Positions 33,257 to 44,369 of a stretch of DNA of 64,000 bases are shown in pieces (within the stretch, counting starts at the first letter, position 1; each line of letters opens with the position of its first letter). Under the pieces are notes generated by a model. That model made no database searches. It was not told where the DNA came from and saw only the letters and a program-made list of their open reading frames with translations. The stretch is from Volutella citrinella (lineage: Eukaryota > Ascomycota > Sordariomycetes > Hypocreales > Nectriaceae): positions 62,001 through 126,000 of the forward strand of contig JAWZSP010000010.1 in NCBI GenBank assembly GCA_034401135.1, written 5' to 3'. The translations under genes were made by a program, and so were the position numbers.

Positions 33257-34315
33257 ATGCGGCTACCAAACGAGTTGATATCCATGGTTATTGGATACCT
33301 ATCCTTTGATGATCTAAGCTCCTTAGCCATGACGAACCGCATATTGAGAAACTGCATCGTGCATATCTTCAAACGAGATGCGCAAAATGAGAACCCGGAG
33401 CTACTTCGCTGGTCAATTTCGCACTCGGATCTGGTGGCATTTCACCTGGCTTTGAAAGTGCTGGAGGATGATTCACCCATACACGACGATGGAAATACTG
33501 CGCTGCACCATGTTGCGTATTGCTTCGCCCCATCCGCTGCAAAAATGGTCGATGCCCTAATCGAACGAGGAGCTCGGGTAGACGAACGAGGCAGACATGC
33601 AATCACGCCGGTGGAGCTCGCCGTTGATAACCATAACTTCTGGGTGGCGCAAGCTCTACTCAACCGAGAAGCTGCCATAACGGATGACCTAATACACCTC
33701 AGTGTTATCTCCCCAATCAGGGCCACAAGTCAAGGAGGTCAGGTTCCCGACCAGCACCTCGAGAGTGCAACGGCGCTCCAAAAGGAGTTCATCACCCAGA
33801 TTGTGCAAAAGGTGCCTTCTTCTGTTAACCGAAAGCTAATACTGGAATGGTCCTACAGAGACTACAAAGACAAAGATGAAAAGCGCCCGGCACTGATACA
33901 TGCTGTCATGAGTGGCCAGGCTTCTATCGTAAAGTTACTCCTCGACCTGGGCGCGGGTGTCGACTGTCTTTGTGACCAGGTTCGAACCGCATTGATTTGG
34001 GCTGCTGTAAGCCTCGATGCCCGGTGTGTGGCGTTGTTGCTTGAAGCCGGAGCTGACTTCAATATCACCGACATCGACGGTAATTCGGCTAGCTCCAGAC
34101 TTCCTACCAACAGTATAGATCACAATGCAGAAGCGATTTGGAAGGCGCTCCTACAACACGGCTTAAATACTGACGAGGTGTTCTGGTATCCTGAGCATGG
34201 GTGCGCATCTATCGCTGAGGTTGCAAACTATGAAGCATCCCAAGGGAACGGAGAGTTGCAGCGTTTAATATCGCATAATTGGAATAACGTAACGGTCAAT
34301 CAGGATTTGGATTAG
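33257..34315 (+). CDS. F-box protein with ankyrin-type repeats
   Basis: This is a single-exon gene of 352 residues. The N-terminus MRLPNELISMVIGYLSFDDL with SSLAMTNRIL is an F-box. Ankyrin-type units follow: DGNTALHHVAYCF near residue 78, then ALIERGARVDERGRHAITPV, ALIHAVMSGQASIVKLLLDL near residue 215, and RTALIWAAVSLDARCVALLL with GADFNITDIDGNS. The likely role is a substrate adaptor of SCF ubiquitin ligase, with the repeats binding the target. The start is supported by the F-box sitting right at the ATG, a TATA-like box about 85 bp upstream, and the absence of an earlier in-frame start. No stop or frame break is present. Repeat B lies just upstream. Confidence 0.88.
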   Translation: MRLPNELISMVIGYLSFDDLSSLAMTNRILRNCIVHIFKRDAQNENPELLRWSISHSDLVAFHLALKVLEDDSPIHDDGNTALHHVAYCFAPSAAKMVDALIERGARVDERGRHAITPVELAVDNHNFWVAQALLNREAAITDDLIHLSVISPIRATSQGGQVPDQHLESATALQKEFITQIVQKVPSSVNRKLILEWSYRDYKDKDEKRPALIHAVMSGQASIVKLLLDLGAGVDCLCDQVRTALIWAAVSLDARCVALLLEAGADFNITDIDGNSASSRLPTNSIDHNAEAIWKALLQHGLNTDEVFWYPEHGCASIAEVANYEASQGNGELQRLISHNWNNVTVNQDLD

Positions 34316-34518
34316 TGTGTTGGGGAGATTTGGGATTGGTGCACGAGCCTCCTTCATTTTAATTGGCCTGCCAGTTAAGCAGGTTGCCCGGACTTTAAAG
34401 TGTGGGCTTTTCTTCAGAACAGAGCATACTAGTATACAGAACATGCTCCCCTGAACGCTTCATGACTTGCTTGTAGTTGCACTGGTTTTAATAACCCTTG
34501 ATCAATGACAATACTAAT

Positions 34519-35336
34519 TCAGCCTGAAAATAAACCGTAACCCACTCCAAACTGCAGGGCATTCCCAAAATGGCCACCCGAGATATGTTGCATCCCTCGC
34601 CGCGCTATATGCGGTTGGGCCGCCAGCTCCTTTGCAACATTCTCCTCAACCCGCGTATTCTCAGCATCATCCCAATCAAGATAGTTCATCATCTCTTCCT
34701 TGTTCCCGTCTCGAATGCTATTTCCGATCCTACATTTACTCCCCATCTGCTTATAGTCAAGGCAGAAGTGGTATTTCTCTTTGCTGTATTGAAAGGGAGC
34801 CCCATAGCTCTTCGATATTGTTGGTTGGTCTTGAGCGCCGCTTGGGGCAGGTTGTTATACCAACTATCACGACCTTCTTTGTATCGTTGAAAAATTGCAA
34901 TTGGGTCATCAGATGGCAAAGTGTGAGCTTCCGGCTGTGGCAAGGCCACTGGAGGGGTCACTACACGTATTATTGTACGAGTTGTTGTTTGGGTAGTCGT
35001 TGATAGATATTGGCGAGGAGCTGGAAGGCAATGCCGGTGATGCTGAGCGTGTGATAGACCGCGTTGTTGTGTGAGTTGTTGTTTCTGTGACTGTAGCGGC
35101 CTGTGTAGTACGTTGAGGAAGCTATACGGCCAAAGGCAGCGCCTACCTGCTCGAGTTGTGGGCAACAAGGGCACACAAGGCGTTCCAAAGCCTGCCCAAT
35201 AGAGCCTTCTGAATATATCAGCGAGTGGGAACGACAGAGCAGCGTTATCCGAGAGACGTGGCTTAAAATATATGTTTTGAACGACAGCAGTTTGAGGAGA
35301 AGGGCCTTGACTAGTCGTTGCTCGGAACTGTTGCAA
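34519..35336 (-). pseudogene. unrecognised protein, frame-broken, downstream of the OrsD-like gene
   Basis: The main frame (34689-35336) has a Gln/Thr-rich middle and then IFQRYKEGRDSWYNNLPQAA and TNQQYRRAMGLPFNTAKRNT. It loses frame near 34750, and the 34519-34746 frame continues with GNKEEMMNYLDWDDAENTRV and ends GYGLFSG. No family is recognised. It lies on the same strand 125 bp after the OrsD-like gene and may be part of the same element. An intron instead of a frameshift at the join cannot be excluded. Confidence 0.4.
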
Positions 35337-35460
35337 CGGACCGTTTTATTCCAGCGCGCAAATCACAAAATAATCGAGGAAGTTGGGAATGGCTCTAAGC
35401 TACTCACAATAAGGGGAAAGGAAACTGCGGCTTCGAGGGTTCGGTTTTCCTCTTTATTTA

Positions 35461-37310
35461 TCACGAACTAGAAGTAACTTCATTTTGTGGATGTTGAGTA
35501 AAGTTCCAGCCTGGTGTACCCTCCGATGGATCATCTAATAATGACCGCAAGCTGATTTTGGGTATAATGTCTTCCCTCTCAGTATCGGGTGGGACGAGAA
35601 GTAGGTCGGATAACTGGCTTTGAGCGGCCTTGACCTCTGTAGCGACAAGATTTCGGAGCCCTGTCATTGAGAATTGCATCTTCTTATAGCTCAGCATTTC
35701 ATTGTCATCTGACCAAATGATATGACCAAGACTCGTTGTATTATCCTTGATGGCTTTGCCATAGGCGCGAAGCTTCAACGACCAGCTGATCGGTGACCTT
35801 GAGTCCTTTGTCATGAACCGATCTTGCATTCTCTTCCAGCACTCGGGCTGGGACATCGGCTTCATCAAGCTCGACTGCGAGCAAAGCCCTCTCTGCAACA
35901 AGAAGTTGACCCATTTTGATGATTGCTGATAACTTGGGAGTAAAATTCGGCGGCATCGTATAACTGTTGCCCAATGCTAGATCTTGAACCTGGCCGGATA
36001 CCTATTGCGGCAAGAAATCCAACCACAATGCTGTCGTAAATGTCGCTGTATAGCTTGTGGTCCAAGAGTGAGACCATGAACACAAGACATCTATCGTCAA
36101 GTCTCTTCCTGAGTTCCTCGGCTTGTTCTAGACTGAGCCCATCGCCATCGCTCTGAGCTAGCTCTGACGCCGTACGGACTGCCTCGAGCATTGCGACTGC
36201 CTGCCCGTCGGTGAGCCGATAGTGCAGTCTTGGCCCTTTCTTCTGCCACGCAAGGCGAAAGACGTAACATAGTAAGTGTTGGAGAACCCGCCCGTACTTC
36301 CTGTATGTCTCTTCCTTCAAGTTGTGGATGATTGGCTTCTGCGATGAGCGGCCGGCAATGAACGAGTTAAGCCGGTGCTGGTCAAATATATTCAGCCTTC
36401 CTTCCTTTAGCGAGCGCCGGGCTCGGGCTATAATGCGATCAAGAGAGCCGAGGAGAATGAATAGTAGAGCATCTGAGCTGTTTGTGACGCTTTGTTCATG
36501 TGATTTGCCTGAATCAGGTAGAAAGGTTAATGCGGCAACATGGCACAGCTCGTGCTTATGGGGCTCTAGAAAACGAGGCCATTCAGTCATCTGGAGCCAC
36601 TGTGATTGGTGCCTTACGTCTCGAGACATGAGGTGAATGGAATCATTTTCCTGCGTTGCACTGAAATCCTCTTCTCCTTCTTGCCTGGCGAGCTCAAGGT
36701 CTATGAGATCCTGAAGCCCGGACGCAGAACGCCTAGGCTCGTTGTGTGTCCCATTGTCCTCCGGGCGCGGCGTTTCTGCGACTATATCCAGCCGGTGCTG
36801 GCTTCCCTGGCCGGCAACCATAAAATAACGACATGGAGAGTTGCGGAAGAGAGTTTGACACGGCACCTGATTCCGTACCAAGCCAGCAAGGACCAACCCT
36901 TCGATGCCACCAATCGACCCACTGCATCGTCGACCTGGCTTACGAGGCGATTGACCATGTATTTTCCTCAGGTGTTCTTCAATAGCTGTGCGACCTCGGC
37001 AGATATAGCGGCTCGTGTCATCCTCGCAAAGTTGACAACTAATGCCATCGTAAAATACGCTGAGAAATCGAAAAGGCGCAGCACCTGGCAATGGTCGGAC
37101 CGCTTTGTAGATCTCATCTGGGTCTTGTCTCAATTCCAGATGATCGAAGGTCTGTACAAATGACTTGATTGTAGCAGATTTGTGAATACGCATCGGATTG
37201 TGGTAGAGGCGGATATGATGGAAAAGATCGGTCTGCGGTACAGTGTTACACTCCTTACATATAATAATCCGCCATAAGGAATTGTGGTAAAAGAGGTTAT
37301 CAAGATCCAT
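35461..37310 (-). pseudogene. OrsD-like C2H2 protein (DUF3505 type), frame-shifted
   Basis: The protein begins MDLDNLFYHNSLWRIIICKE with a first zinc-finger-like unit (CKECN...HHIRLYH). A second unit follows (CQLCEDDTSRYICRGRTAIE then HLRKIH). The long middle includes LLCYVFRLAWQKKGPRLHYR. The first frame runs 481 codons to 35865. The C-terminal part needs two frame changes: LSAIIKMGQLLVAERALLAV (35741-35974 frame), then SRSPISWSLKLRAYGKAI to the stop at 35461. This layout matches the OrsD family, named after an orsellinic-acid cluster protein of unknown biochemical role, whose members are often linked to repeats and RecQ helicases. The start is supported by the parallel N-terminus at 53396. 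The 51-bp block lies 223 bp upstream. Confidence 0.8.
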
Positions 37311-37532
37311 GATTGGGGTATATCTCGGGAGTGATTCAAGATGATTTCTTCAAGAACAAAAATGACCATCGAAGAGCGAAGAAGCATGCTACAACAAGTT
37401 TGCCACGATAAGACGCGACGAGACGCGTTGAAACGTGTAAATGAGTAATCAAGAAAAAGCAATGAGAGCATCTCGAGTTAGTAGGATTGATGACGGAAAT
37501 AGCCCGGGTTTAGAGGACAGCTTTTATTTTAC

Positions 37533-37583
37533 AGGGGTAGGCGACAATTGGGGGTACACGACAATTAATAATAGAAGAGTAGG
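37533..37583 (-). repeat. 51-bp block, copy 2
   Basis: On the minus strand it starts CCTACTCTTCTATTATTAAT and holds two CAATTGTCG-like units. It sits 223 bp upstream of the OrsD-like start at 37310 and abuts host-like sequence on its other side, which suggests an element boundary. Confidence 0.85.
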
Positions 37584-37910
37584 ATAATTCGCCTGCACAC
37601 CCTCACCTGGAACAGCAACCTGATCTTTTTGCCATATGACAACAGGCTGGTTGGCGTGTGCGTTGACGAGAGCGGTAGTTCGGGTCGAAGCCCTCGACAG
37701 CACGGACGTCTTTGCTTCATTCCAATCGCAGACCAGCCGCATCATATCGCGGCTATGCCATTTTGAGGTTTCAGCATCCTGACGCACGTGTATTGCCTCA
37801 TCAATGGAACTTTGAGTGCAGCATTCCACGCTGATGTCATGCTTGCTGTATATCAACTTGTCCCCAACTCCGGATCGAAGATATACAGCGATGAAGCTCC
37901 GCACCTGCAT
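37584..37910 (-). pseudogene. unrecognised open frame cut off by the OrsD element
   Basis: The minus frame from 37910 (MQVRSFIAVYLRSGVGDKLI, then DMMRLVCDWNEAKTSVLSRA) reads as protein for about 105 codons. It then runs straight into the 51-bp block and stops beyond it. The family is unknown. The abrupt end at the block suggests that insertion of the element truncated it. Confidence 0.4.
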
Positions 37911-38189
37911 GGCATATGTGATTCTAAAATTGTAATCGATGTACTATGAGGATAGGGTACGTACACGCGTGTTCGGGCACCTCGTCACCGGTTCCTTTTG
38001 AGGGGAGCTGATAGCTAATGTTTGATGTTTAGGTCAGATGTCCTAAGTCGACGTACTGTGCTGCAATAAGGCCGCGCTGTATCCTTTAAATAAGGAGCTG
38101 ATCCATATTTAGGCTCACCCTACAGCAAGTGCAACTCTCCCCTCTATTATTTTCTTGTCACCTGCTGTTAAGAACCCCTAGAAGGAGGA

Positions 38190-39303
38190 CCTGCGGGTTC
38201 TCATTCGCCTGGACGAACAGTCCCCGGCAAGGGACAACAGCGAGTACGCGATCAGGGAACTGGTCCGCAGCACTCTCTCGATCAAGCCCACCCACATTTC
38301 TCACGCGAAGAAGACGGCTACGGGTTGGTCCCTGGCCACCCTCAATGTCATCACCCGCGACCTGATCGTCAGCCGCAAGAAAGACTACCTCCCCCTACTA
38401 GGAGGCACGGACGCCAGCAAGGTGGTACACTGGTGCACCTATATCGTTCACGGCTGCCCGGCCGACGTCTACGACTACAGCGGCACCGCACGCAAAGACG
38501 TACAGCAAGGCTACGCGGACGAAGTCTTGGCCCATACGGGCCAACGACCCGTCGACATGCGCCCGGCCATGAAATCCAATGAGGCCAGTCTCGGCCTCAA
38601 GGATCTCCTGGTATCCTTTGAGCGACCCGTCAACAAGCCCTGGCGCTTGTTTGGCATCTCACGGCTCGCCCGGATCATCGAGAAGAAAAGCCCGCTAGCG
38701 CAATGCGGTCGGTGCTGGGACTTCCACTCGGAAGCCACATGCGAAAGACGACAAAGGTGCCGCCGCTGCGGCGCCAAGGACCAGGACGGCGCGGAATGCA
38801 AGGCGACCGACCCCCACTGTGTCAACTGCCTTGCGGTCCACGAAGCCAACTTCGCGCGCTGCCTCGCACGCCCGAAGAGAGTCAATGGAGGATGGAAGCG
38901 TCACACGAGAGAGGAGAAGGGCGGGGTCAGGCAGGCCGGAGCGGGACAGTCAGCCTCGCAGAAGTCCTGCAGGGCGGCGGGCGCGACCCCGCACCAGGCT
39001 CCAACTCCCCCCTCCCCCTCGCCCCTCGCCCCACCCGCTCCTGCGATCCCAGACATCGATCTACCCGGCACGTCGGCGGCGTCCACCCCTACCCGGCCTA
39101 AGACGCCGCGCCCGGCCCTGACAGCGGAAAACCGACCAATCAGGATTTGGCTCGAAGCGCCCTCGCCAACGCTAAGAAGTCAAAACCAAGCAACCCGGTC
39201 CTTGGCACCAGCCAATGATCGGGTCCCGGACACAACACCGCAGAACTACTGCACCGCTCAGGGTGCTGAGCGCGAATGTGCAGAACACCGGACCCAACAA
39301 TGA
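38190..39303 (+). pseudogene. LINE-B ORF1, gag-like, 5'-truncated
   Basis: The frame is open from about 38176 to 39303. It reads DLRVLIRLDEQSPARDNSEY, TGWSLATLNVITRDLIVSRK and VVHWCTYIVHGCPADVYDYS, the usual order of fungal LINE gag proteins. A knuckle region follows (CGRCWDFHSEATC, CRRCGAKDQDGAEC, CVNCLAVHEANFARC) and then a Pro-rich tail. No initiating ATG precedes the first conserved block, so the 5' end is lost. The ATG at 38422 is internal. Confidence 0.78.
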
Positions 39304-39937
39304 CGCCATATTGACCCTGGGTGACCAAGGAAAATATGACGTCATCCACGTACAAGAACGGTACGCGGTATGGGGCCTGAGCAGGCAGATGATTAAGTTG
39401 CACCCGGCCTACAAGCCGTACATGCCTCTGACGGCGTGGACGTCACACAAAACTCGACCAAGGACTCTGACTTATGTCAAGAAGTCCATCCCGGCCGACC
39501 AGCTTCCGGTCGCCAACACCAGGTACGCCATCTGGGTTCACCTCCGAGGTACTACCCTGGCCAACGTCGACGGAAGCCACGAGACCAAGACACACTTGAC
39601 GCGCTCCTAGACTGCCCCCCCCCCCCCCCCCCCCCCGCCCAAGTGCGTAGTCAAGGGCGACTTCAACACCGGTCATGAGACTTGGCAGAGCGGTGCCTAC
39701 AGGCACCAGGGCCATAGATTGGCGGACTCGGCCGGAGACCGCGGCCTCCAGCTCCCGAACGACCCAGACCTACCGACACACGACGCGGGTGGGGTCCTTG
39801 ACCTAGCCTTCTCCAACATCCCACACGCCGCAGGAAGCGCCTCCCCAGCCAATGAGTGCGGATCCGACCACAGGACCCTCAAGATCATGGCCCCCACGGG
39901 ATCGCGAGGACGTGCCCGGTACGCAAGCACGTCCTAG
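39240..39937 (+). pseudogene. LINE-B ORF2 endonuclease, interrupted
   Basis: The first part reads PLRVLSANVQNTGPNNDAIL and VIHVQERYAVWGLSRQMIKL and stops at a TAG at 39608. After a 22-base C run another frame resumes with CVVKGDFNTGHETWQS (GDFN motif) and ends GGVLDLAFSNIPHAAG and ECGSDHRTL (SDH motif). The frame change sits at the C run. Confidence 0.75.
39615..39636. repeat. poly-C run of 22 bases
   Basis: An uninterrupted C run inside the LINE-B endonuclease. Its length is likely unstable or an assembly artefact, and it separates two reading frames. Confidence 0.9.
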
Positions 39938-40199
39938 GCGACGGCGAAGAAGACGAACGAAGGTTCGACGACATCCTCTGGGCGAAGACCAGGGTCACCC
40001 CAACGACAGCGAACACGACGGATGAACTGGACGCCTGGCGGGCAGGATATCCGGAGTACTCTCTGCGACCCTTCACGACGCCGGCAAAGTCCCGAACCCG
40101 CGAGGGAATTGGGCGGTCTGGTGGAATGAAGAGTGTCAACAGGAACACAGAGAACTGCTAGTAGCACGGCGGACGGCAGGCGCAGACTCCTCGGGTTAC

Positions 40200-42697
40200 T
40201 GTGTTGTCGGAGGGACCCCAAAGCCTAAGCCACGAATCATCAACCTCTCCCAAACTTGGCAAAATGTGCCGCTGTCCACTCTGAAGCCCCGATAGAGGCT
40301 CTCCCGCGAATCCACCGCCATACTGAGGCAGTGGCTTGCTTCCCACGCGGACCATCCATATCCTACAGATGCCGAGAAGCAGATGCTCCCGCAGCGGACG
40401 GGCCTTACTAAAGGACAGGTTTCGAATTGGCTCAACAACGCCCGGAGACGAGATAGAATGCTTAACGAGAACAGTCCCAGCGCCCACAGTGCCAGCCTCA
40501 TTGGTGACAATACCGGCGGAGCCATAGATATACCGCTGAGATCCGGCACACCAGCACCGCGAAGCAGGCTCCGATACGACGCGACGGATCCCTTGAAGCG
40601 ATGGGTTGACTCTCATCCAGATGATGAGCCGGCAGCTGTCGATGCAATCTTCCGCGCCGTAGTCTCCAGCCCTGATCATTGGCAGGGTACGGCTTGATTG
40701 CCAAGGCAACGCTTTTTAGAACTTGGCCATATCTGCCTAGGAGAGAATCCATTGGGTTCCTACGCATCATCAGTCAGGAGCGGCGGCACATCGGCATCTA
40801 GCGGGAATTCTATGTCGTCGGCCCATTAATATGCATCTGGTACGTCTGGACCATCCCGCTCGCCTCCTCGTCGTGCTCGAGGTCGACACCGTAGGATCCA
40901 TCGGAAGCGACCAGGCCGGACATCCCTGGCTCGTCCCCGGCACCAATTCCAGTGCACATTTTGCACAGACACGTTCAAAGCGAAGCACAACTGGCAGCGG
41001 CACGAAAAGTCTCTGCACATGCCGCTGGAGAGATGGTGTTGTTCCCGCGATGGGCCGACTGCGATGAACCCCGATTGTGGGAAGCTGTGCTGCGTCTTCT
41101 GTGGCCAGGCCGAACCCAGCGGCGAGCACATGGAGTATCACAACCCCAAGGCTTTCCAGCAGCGACTATTCAACCGCAAGGATCATTTGAAGCAGCACAT
41201 GAGGCTCGTACACGACGCTACCCTGCAAGACTGGGTGTCGACATTGTGGGCCGAGGCTATTGGGAACATTCGCTCACGTTGCGGCTTTTGTGGCGCTAGT
41301 CTCGATTCTTGGACTGCTCGTGTCAATCACATGGCTGAAAACTCCAAAGCTGGCGAGGACAAGGCCCACTGGAAAGGGCAACTGGGGCTTTGACAGTGAC
41401 GTGACGCAGATGGCTGAGAATGCCATCCCGCCATGTGAGCCAAGTCGACACAATTTGTTACACGCAAACTAACCCGGCCAAGATCTTATTGAATATGAAC
41501 GCATATCCCCTTTGCCATACCGAGCTAGCCGACAACCTACGGAATCACCACGCAACGCCTACAAGCTACTCAGCCTCGAGCTCGACCACTACATCCGGCA
41601 AGCCTACGACCGCGATGGAAATATGCCAGGAAACAGAAGCATACAAATCGAAGCATGTTGCATCATCTTCGCCTCCGAGGTGTCGTCTCTGGAGCAGGGA
41701 GGCTGGCACGCTCTCGTCGTCGTGGCTCCGGGATCTAGTCACGGCAAACAAGGAGCTGACGCAAGAGGCACGCTTTGGCCCAGTCCGGACCAAGGCCGAG
41801 AGCATGCTGTCGTTTCTGCAGATCGTGGGCAAGAGGGGCCTCTTTGACCAGTGTCCCTGCGAACTCCAGCTTGCAGACTTTGCCGCCACTCGGACAGGGA
41901 CACATCCGGGCCCCGTCAGCAACCAGGAGCTGCAAAACGAGGCCTGCAGAATCATCAGTGGCCTGGCCCAAAGCCTTGGTGCGCCGTCGACTAATTTCGT
42001 GGCATACTGGCTTCTTCAGCTCGTTGGCTCGCCCTCGAATGGTTGGCTAGCTGGATTCCGTGGCAGGCATAGCCTCCCGGCCACAATGTCGGAAAGGCAG
42101 CCGTCAATCAACAAGCACGATTGATGGGGCAACCTACGATGCTTGATTCTTCTGAAGACTCGTGGCTCCTGCGTAATGTTGACGGTGGCTTGCAAACCAA
42201 GTTTTTGAACCAAGACATCTATCCAAGTCCCTTAGGCCATCAGCCAGCCAGGAGCCACTTCAGGTGGCATAAATCCATTTGTTGGTGTTGGTTTGGATTT
42301 TCCAACCCCCCCAGTAGACGGAGTTGCTATGCTTCCCTTGGGATCATCAGCGGGCACGCAAGATGCCTGGTTCAGTGGGCCAAACATGCCCCATTCATGG
42401 TCATTCGGGAGAAGCTTTGCCTTTTCCAACGACTCCAACTACAACAAGTGGCTATTCAACGAGCTGAGACGCTGGATTGCTTTCACAATGTCGCCCCACA
42501 ACCCCAGCAGCCATGTGCCGTCCGACGAAGAGATTCAGCACCAGGCTCGGTTCATCCTCTTTGAAGTGTAAGTGAATAGGCATCCTGCTGGGGACTGTTG
42601 GCTGACCTGACCGTGTGGCAGCGGCGATCCGTGGAACCAGACGCCAGCAGGTAACGATGAGTGGCTTCGACAGGTCAAGCGTGCAGCAGGATTGTGA
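40200..42697 (+). pseudogene. KN-homeodomain and C2H2 zinc-finger transcription factor, degenerate
   Basis: Near 40300-40470 a KN-type homeodomain reads STAILRQWLASHADHPYPTD, then TGLTKGQVSNWLNNARRRDR. The C2H2 region follows at 40960-41393: CTFCTDTFKAKHNWQRHEKS, CCVFCGQAEPSGEHMEYHN, FNRKDHLKQHMRLVHD and CGFCGASLDSWTARVNHMAE. Downstream are NAYKLLSLELDHYIRQAYDR, DLVTANKELTQEARFGPVRT and LFDQCPCELQLADFAA. The last exon (42622-42697) follows a clean 54-nt intron with a GTAAGT donor at 42568 and ends RQVKRAAGL. The order matches a well-known fungal nuclear factor type. A TAG at 40293-40295 precedes the homeodomain, and frame changes occur near 41385, 41475 and 41650, so it is broken. Confidence 0.82.
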
Positions 42698-42928
42698 GTG
42701 TCGATGATGGACCAGTTGGAGAGCCTGGCCAATCGGTCCAGCCGGTAACATGAAGTCACATCCAACATCTTTTGCTGCTCGAGCTTGGTGGTCCAGCGCT
42801 GAAGACTCATTTCCCAAGATGTGGCATGTAGAAAGGCTTGCAGCCAATAACTGACTTGCCAAAAAGGGGGTTGATTGGTGGTATCCTTACAGGTATATTC
42901 TTGGCGTCAGGGCTCCTATAGGTTCGGC

Positions 42929-43908
42929 TCAATGTTGATGGCAGCTCCTGATATGCTCAAGTAGATCCTGCTTCGTCCACTCTCGAAGTTCAGCTTTCTG
43001 CAAACGATCCCTCCACTCAATCTGCTCTGAAGTCTCGAAATCTGCAGTGCAGGCATGCTTGTACTCCCATCTGCCCGCCGCTCGTGTTTCTGAACGGCAC
43101 ACCCCGCACCAGAGGCCTTCGTCAACGACTCCGCTTGGATCAAGATACGGCATACGCACGAATGCCGCCCCCCCAAGTGCTGCTGCAAGGTGCCCCAACC
43201 TCGTCGGCTTTCCAGTCCACGAGGCCGAGGCTTGGGACGTCGCTCCAGAAACAATATTTGGGCATCCACTTCTTAGCTCTGCCACCCTGCTCAACCCAAG
43301 ATTTCATCTTCTCCTTGGATCCGTGAACCTCTAGGCCCAAGCTGCAGGCATGGTTAAGGTTTACGACATTGGCCTTTGATGGGGAGCGACTTCATCTTCG
43401 TCAAGGAGCCTACCGCACCTTGGGATAAGCCATACATGCTCTGCGCGTCCTTGATGGAAAGTACCCAGAACCTCATGTTGCGATTGAGACGGTAGAAACA
43501 CGCCCGCTCACAGGTGAGGAGACATATAAACGCTCCATATTGGCCACAGCAAGTGCAGCTCTTACTAATGAGTACGGCATGTAGGTCTTGGAGTGTGTGA
43601 AGTCTGGCGATTTGAGCGGTGCCCAGAGCCACGAGAAAAGGGGCAGCGTGCGAGACGAGGCGCTTGAGCATGCTCAGGCTACTTGCAACTTGCCATGCTC
43701 TGCGACTTGTGAGCATGAATTGGTGCAGCGTGCCCATGTCGAGGTTTTGAAGTACGAGAGCAACGATTTCAGGGGGCAGCCTATTGAGGATGCTGATTGA
43801 CGACGACGGAGGGCTTGGAGGACCCAGGTAAGACAGCTCAATCGTGTCGTCAAGGTGTATGAGAGCGTTCAGTGTTTCAGGACAAGCTCTGGAATGTTCG
43901 GGCAGCAC
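42929..43908 (-). pseudogene. F-box protein with Cys-rich C-terminal region, frame-shifted
   Basis: The N-terminal frame (43354-43908) has the F-box NRLPPEIVALVLQNLDMGTL with HQFMLTSRRAW, then the cysteine cluster SCTCCGQYGAFICLLTCERA. After SLPIK the frame shifts by one base near 43380 and continues NVVNLNHACSLGLEVHGSKE. It shifts again at a run of seven C (plus strand, near 43170) and continues with AAALGGAAFVRMPYLDPSGV, GLWCGVCRSE and LLEHIRSCHQH to the stop. All three parts together match one common fungal F-box architecture of about 320 residues. The second break sits at a homopolymer, so a sequencing error is possible there. Confidence 0.75.
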
Positions 43909-44369
43909 ACGGTGGCCAAGGGCGGGAACTCAAGGAGGAAGAGCCATAGCGGTGGGCGATTTGGGCGAAGGATTGCTGCTGCTACATCAAGCGGCTCAGC
44001 CGCACCTATCCAGTGGCGTGGCAGAGATAAATCAAGGGCGGGGGAGCAAATGACCCGTGTGGGGCTGAACCGTGTCAGCTTTGCCAGTGTGTTGCATTAG
44101 GCGATGCTCAGATCATGTTGGGGCCCCACAACGCCATGGTCGCGATTCACTCGGGCGGACAGGATCCTCTTAGCACCTTGTTTTTTTCTTGCCACACGAC
44201 CATTGTGGAAGGCGGGATAATTATGAGGTGCTTGAAAAGTTCCGAGTAGGACATGATCTACATTGGAAGCATGTTGGACGGGTCTGTTAATATCAAAACA
44301 CATGGCAGCCGCTGGCGGCAGGTTCTGGATCTCGCCTATGCATATTCTCAATCAGCCAACGAACAGCCC
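43909..44369. other. no gene recognised
   Basis: Intergenic between the F-box pseudogene and the methyltransferase 3' part. Short frames only. Confidence 0.4.

Larger units (their letters stand above)
38190..40194 (+). mobile_element. LINE-B, second Tad-like LINE family, partial
   Basis: A gag-like ORF1 is followed by an ORF2 endonuclease. The element breaks off at the endonuclease/RT linker (NWAVWWNEECQQEHREL near 40130), where the homeodomain pseudogene starts. The RT, RNase H and 3' end are missing, which is unusual because LINEs normally lose the 5' end. It therefore looks cut by a later deletion or insertion. It is GC-rich and distinct from LINE-A. Confidence 0.8.

Noticed and set aside
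39615..39636. Poly-C run as a biological switch
   Set aside because: It lies in a dead LINE copy and is more likely slippage or an assembly artefact.
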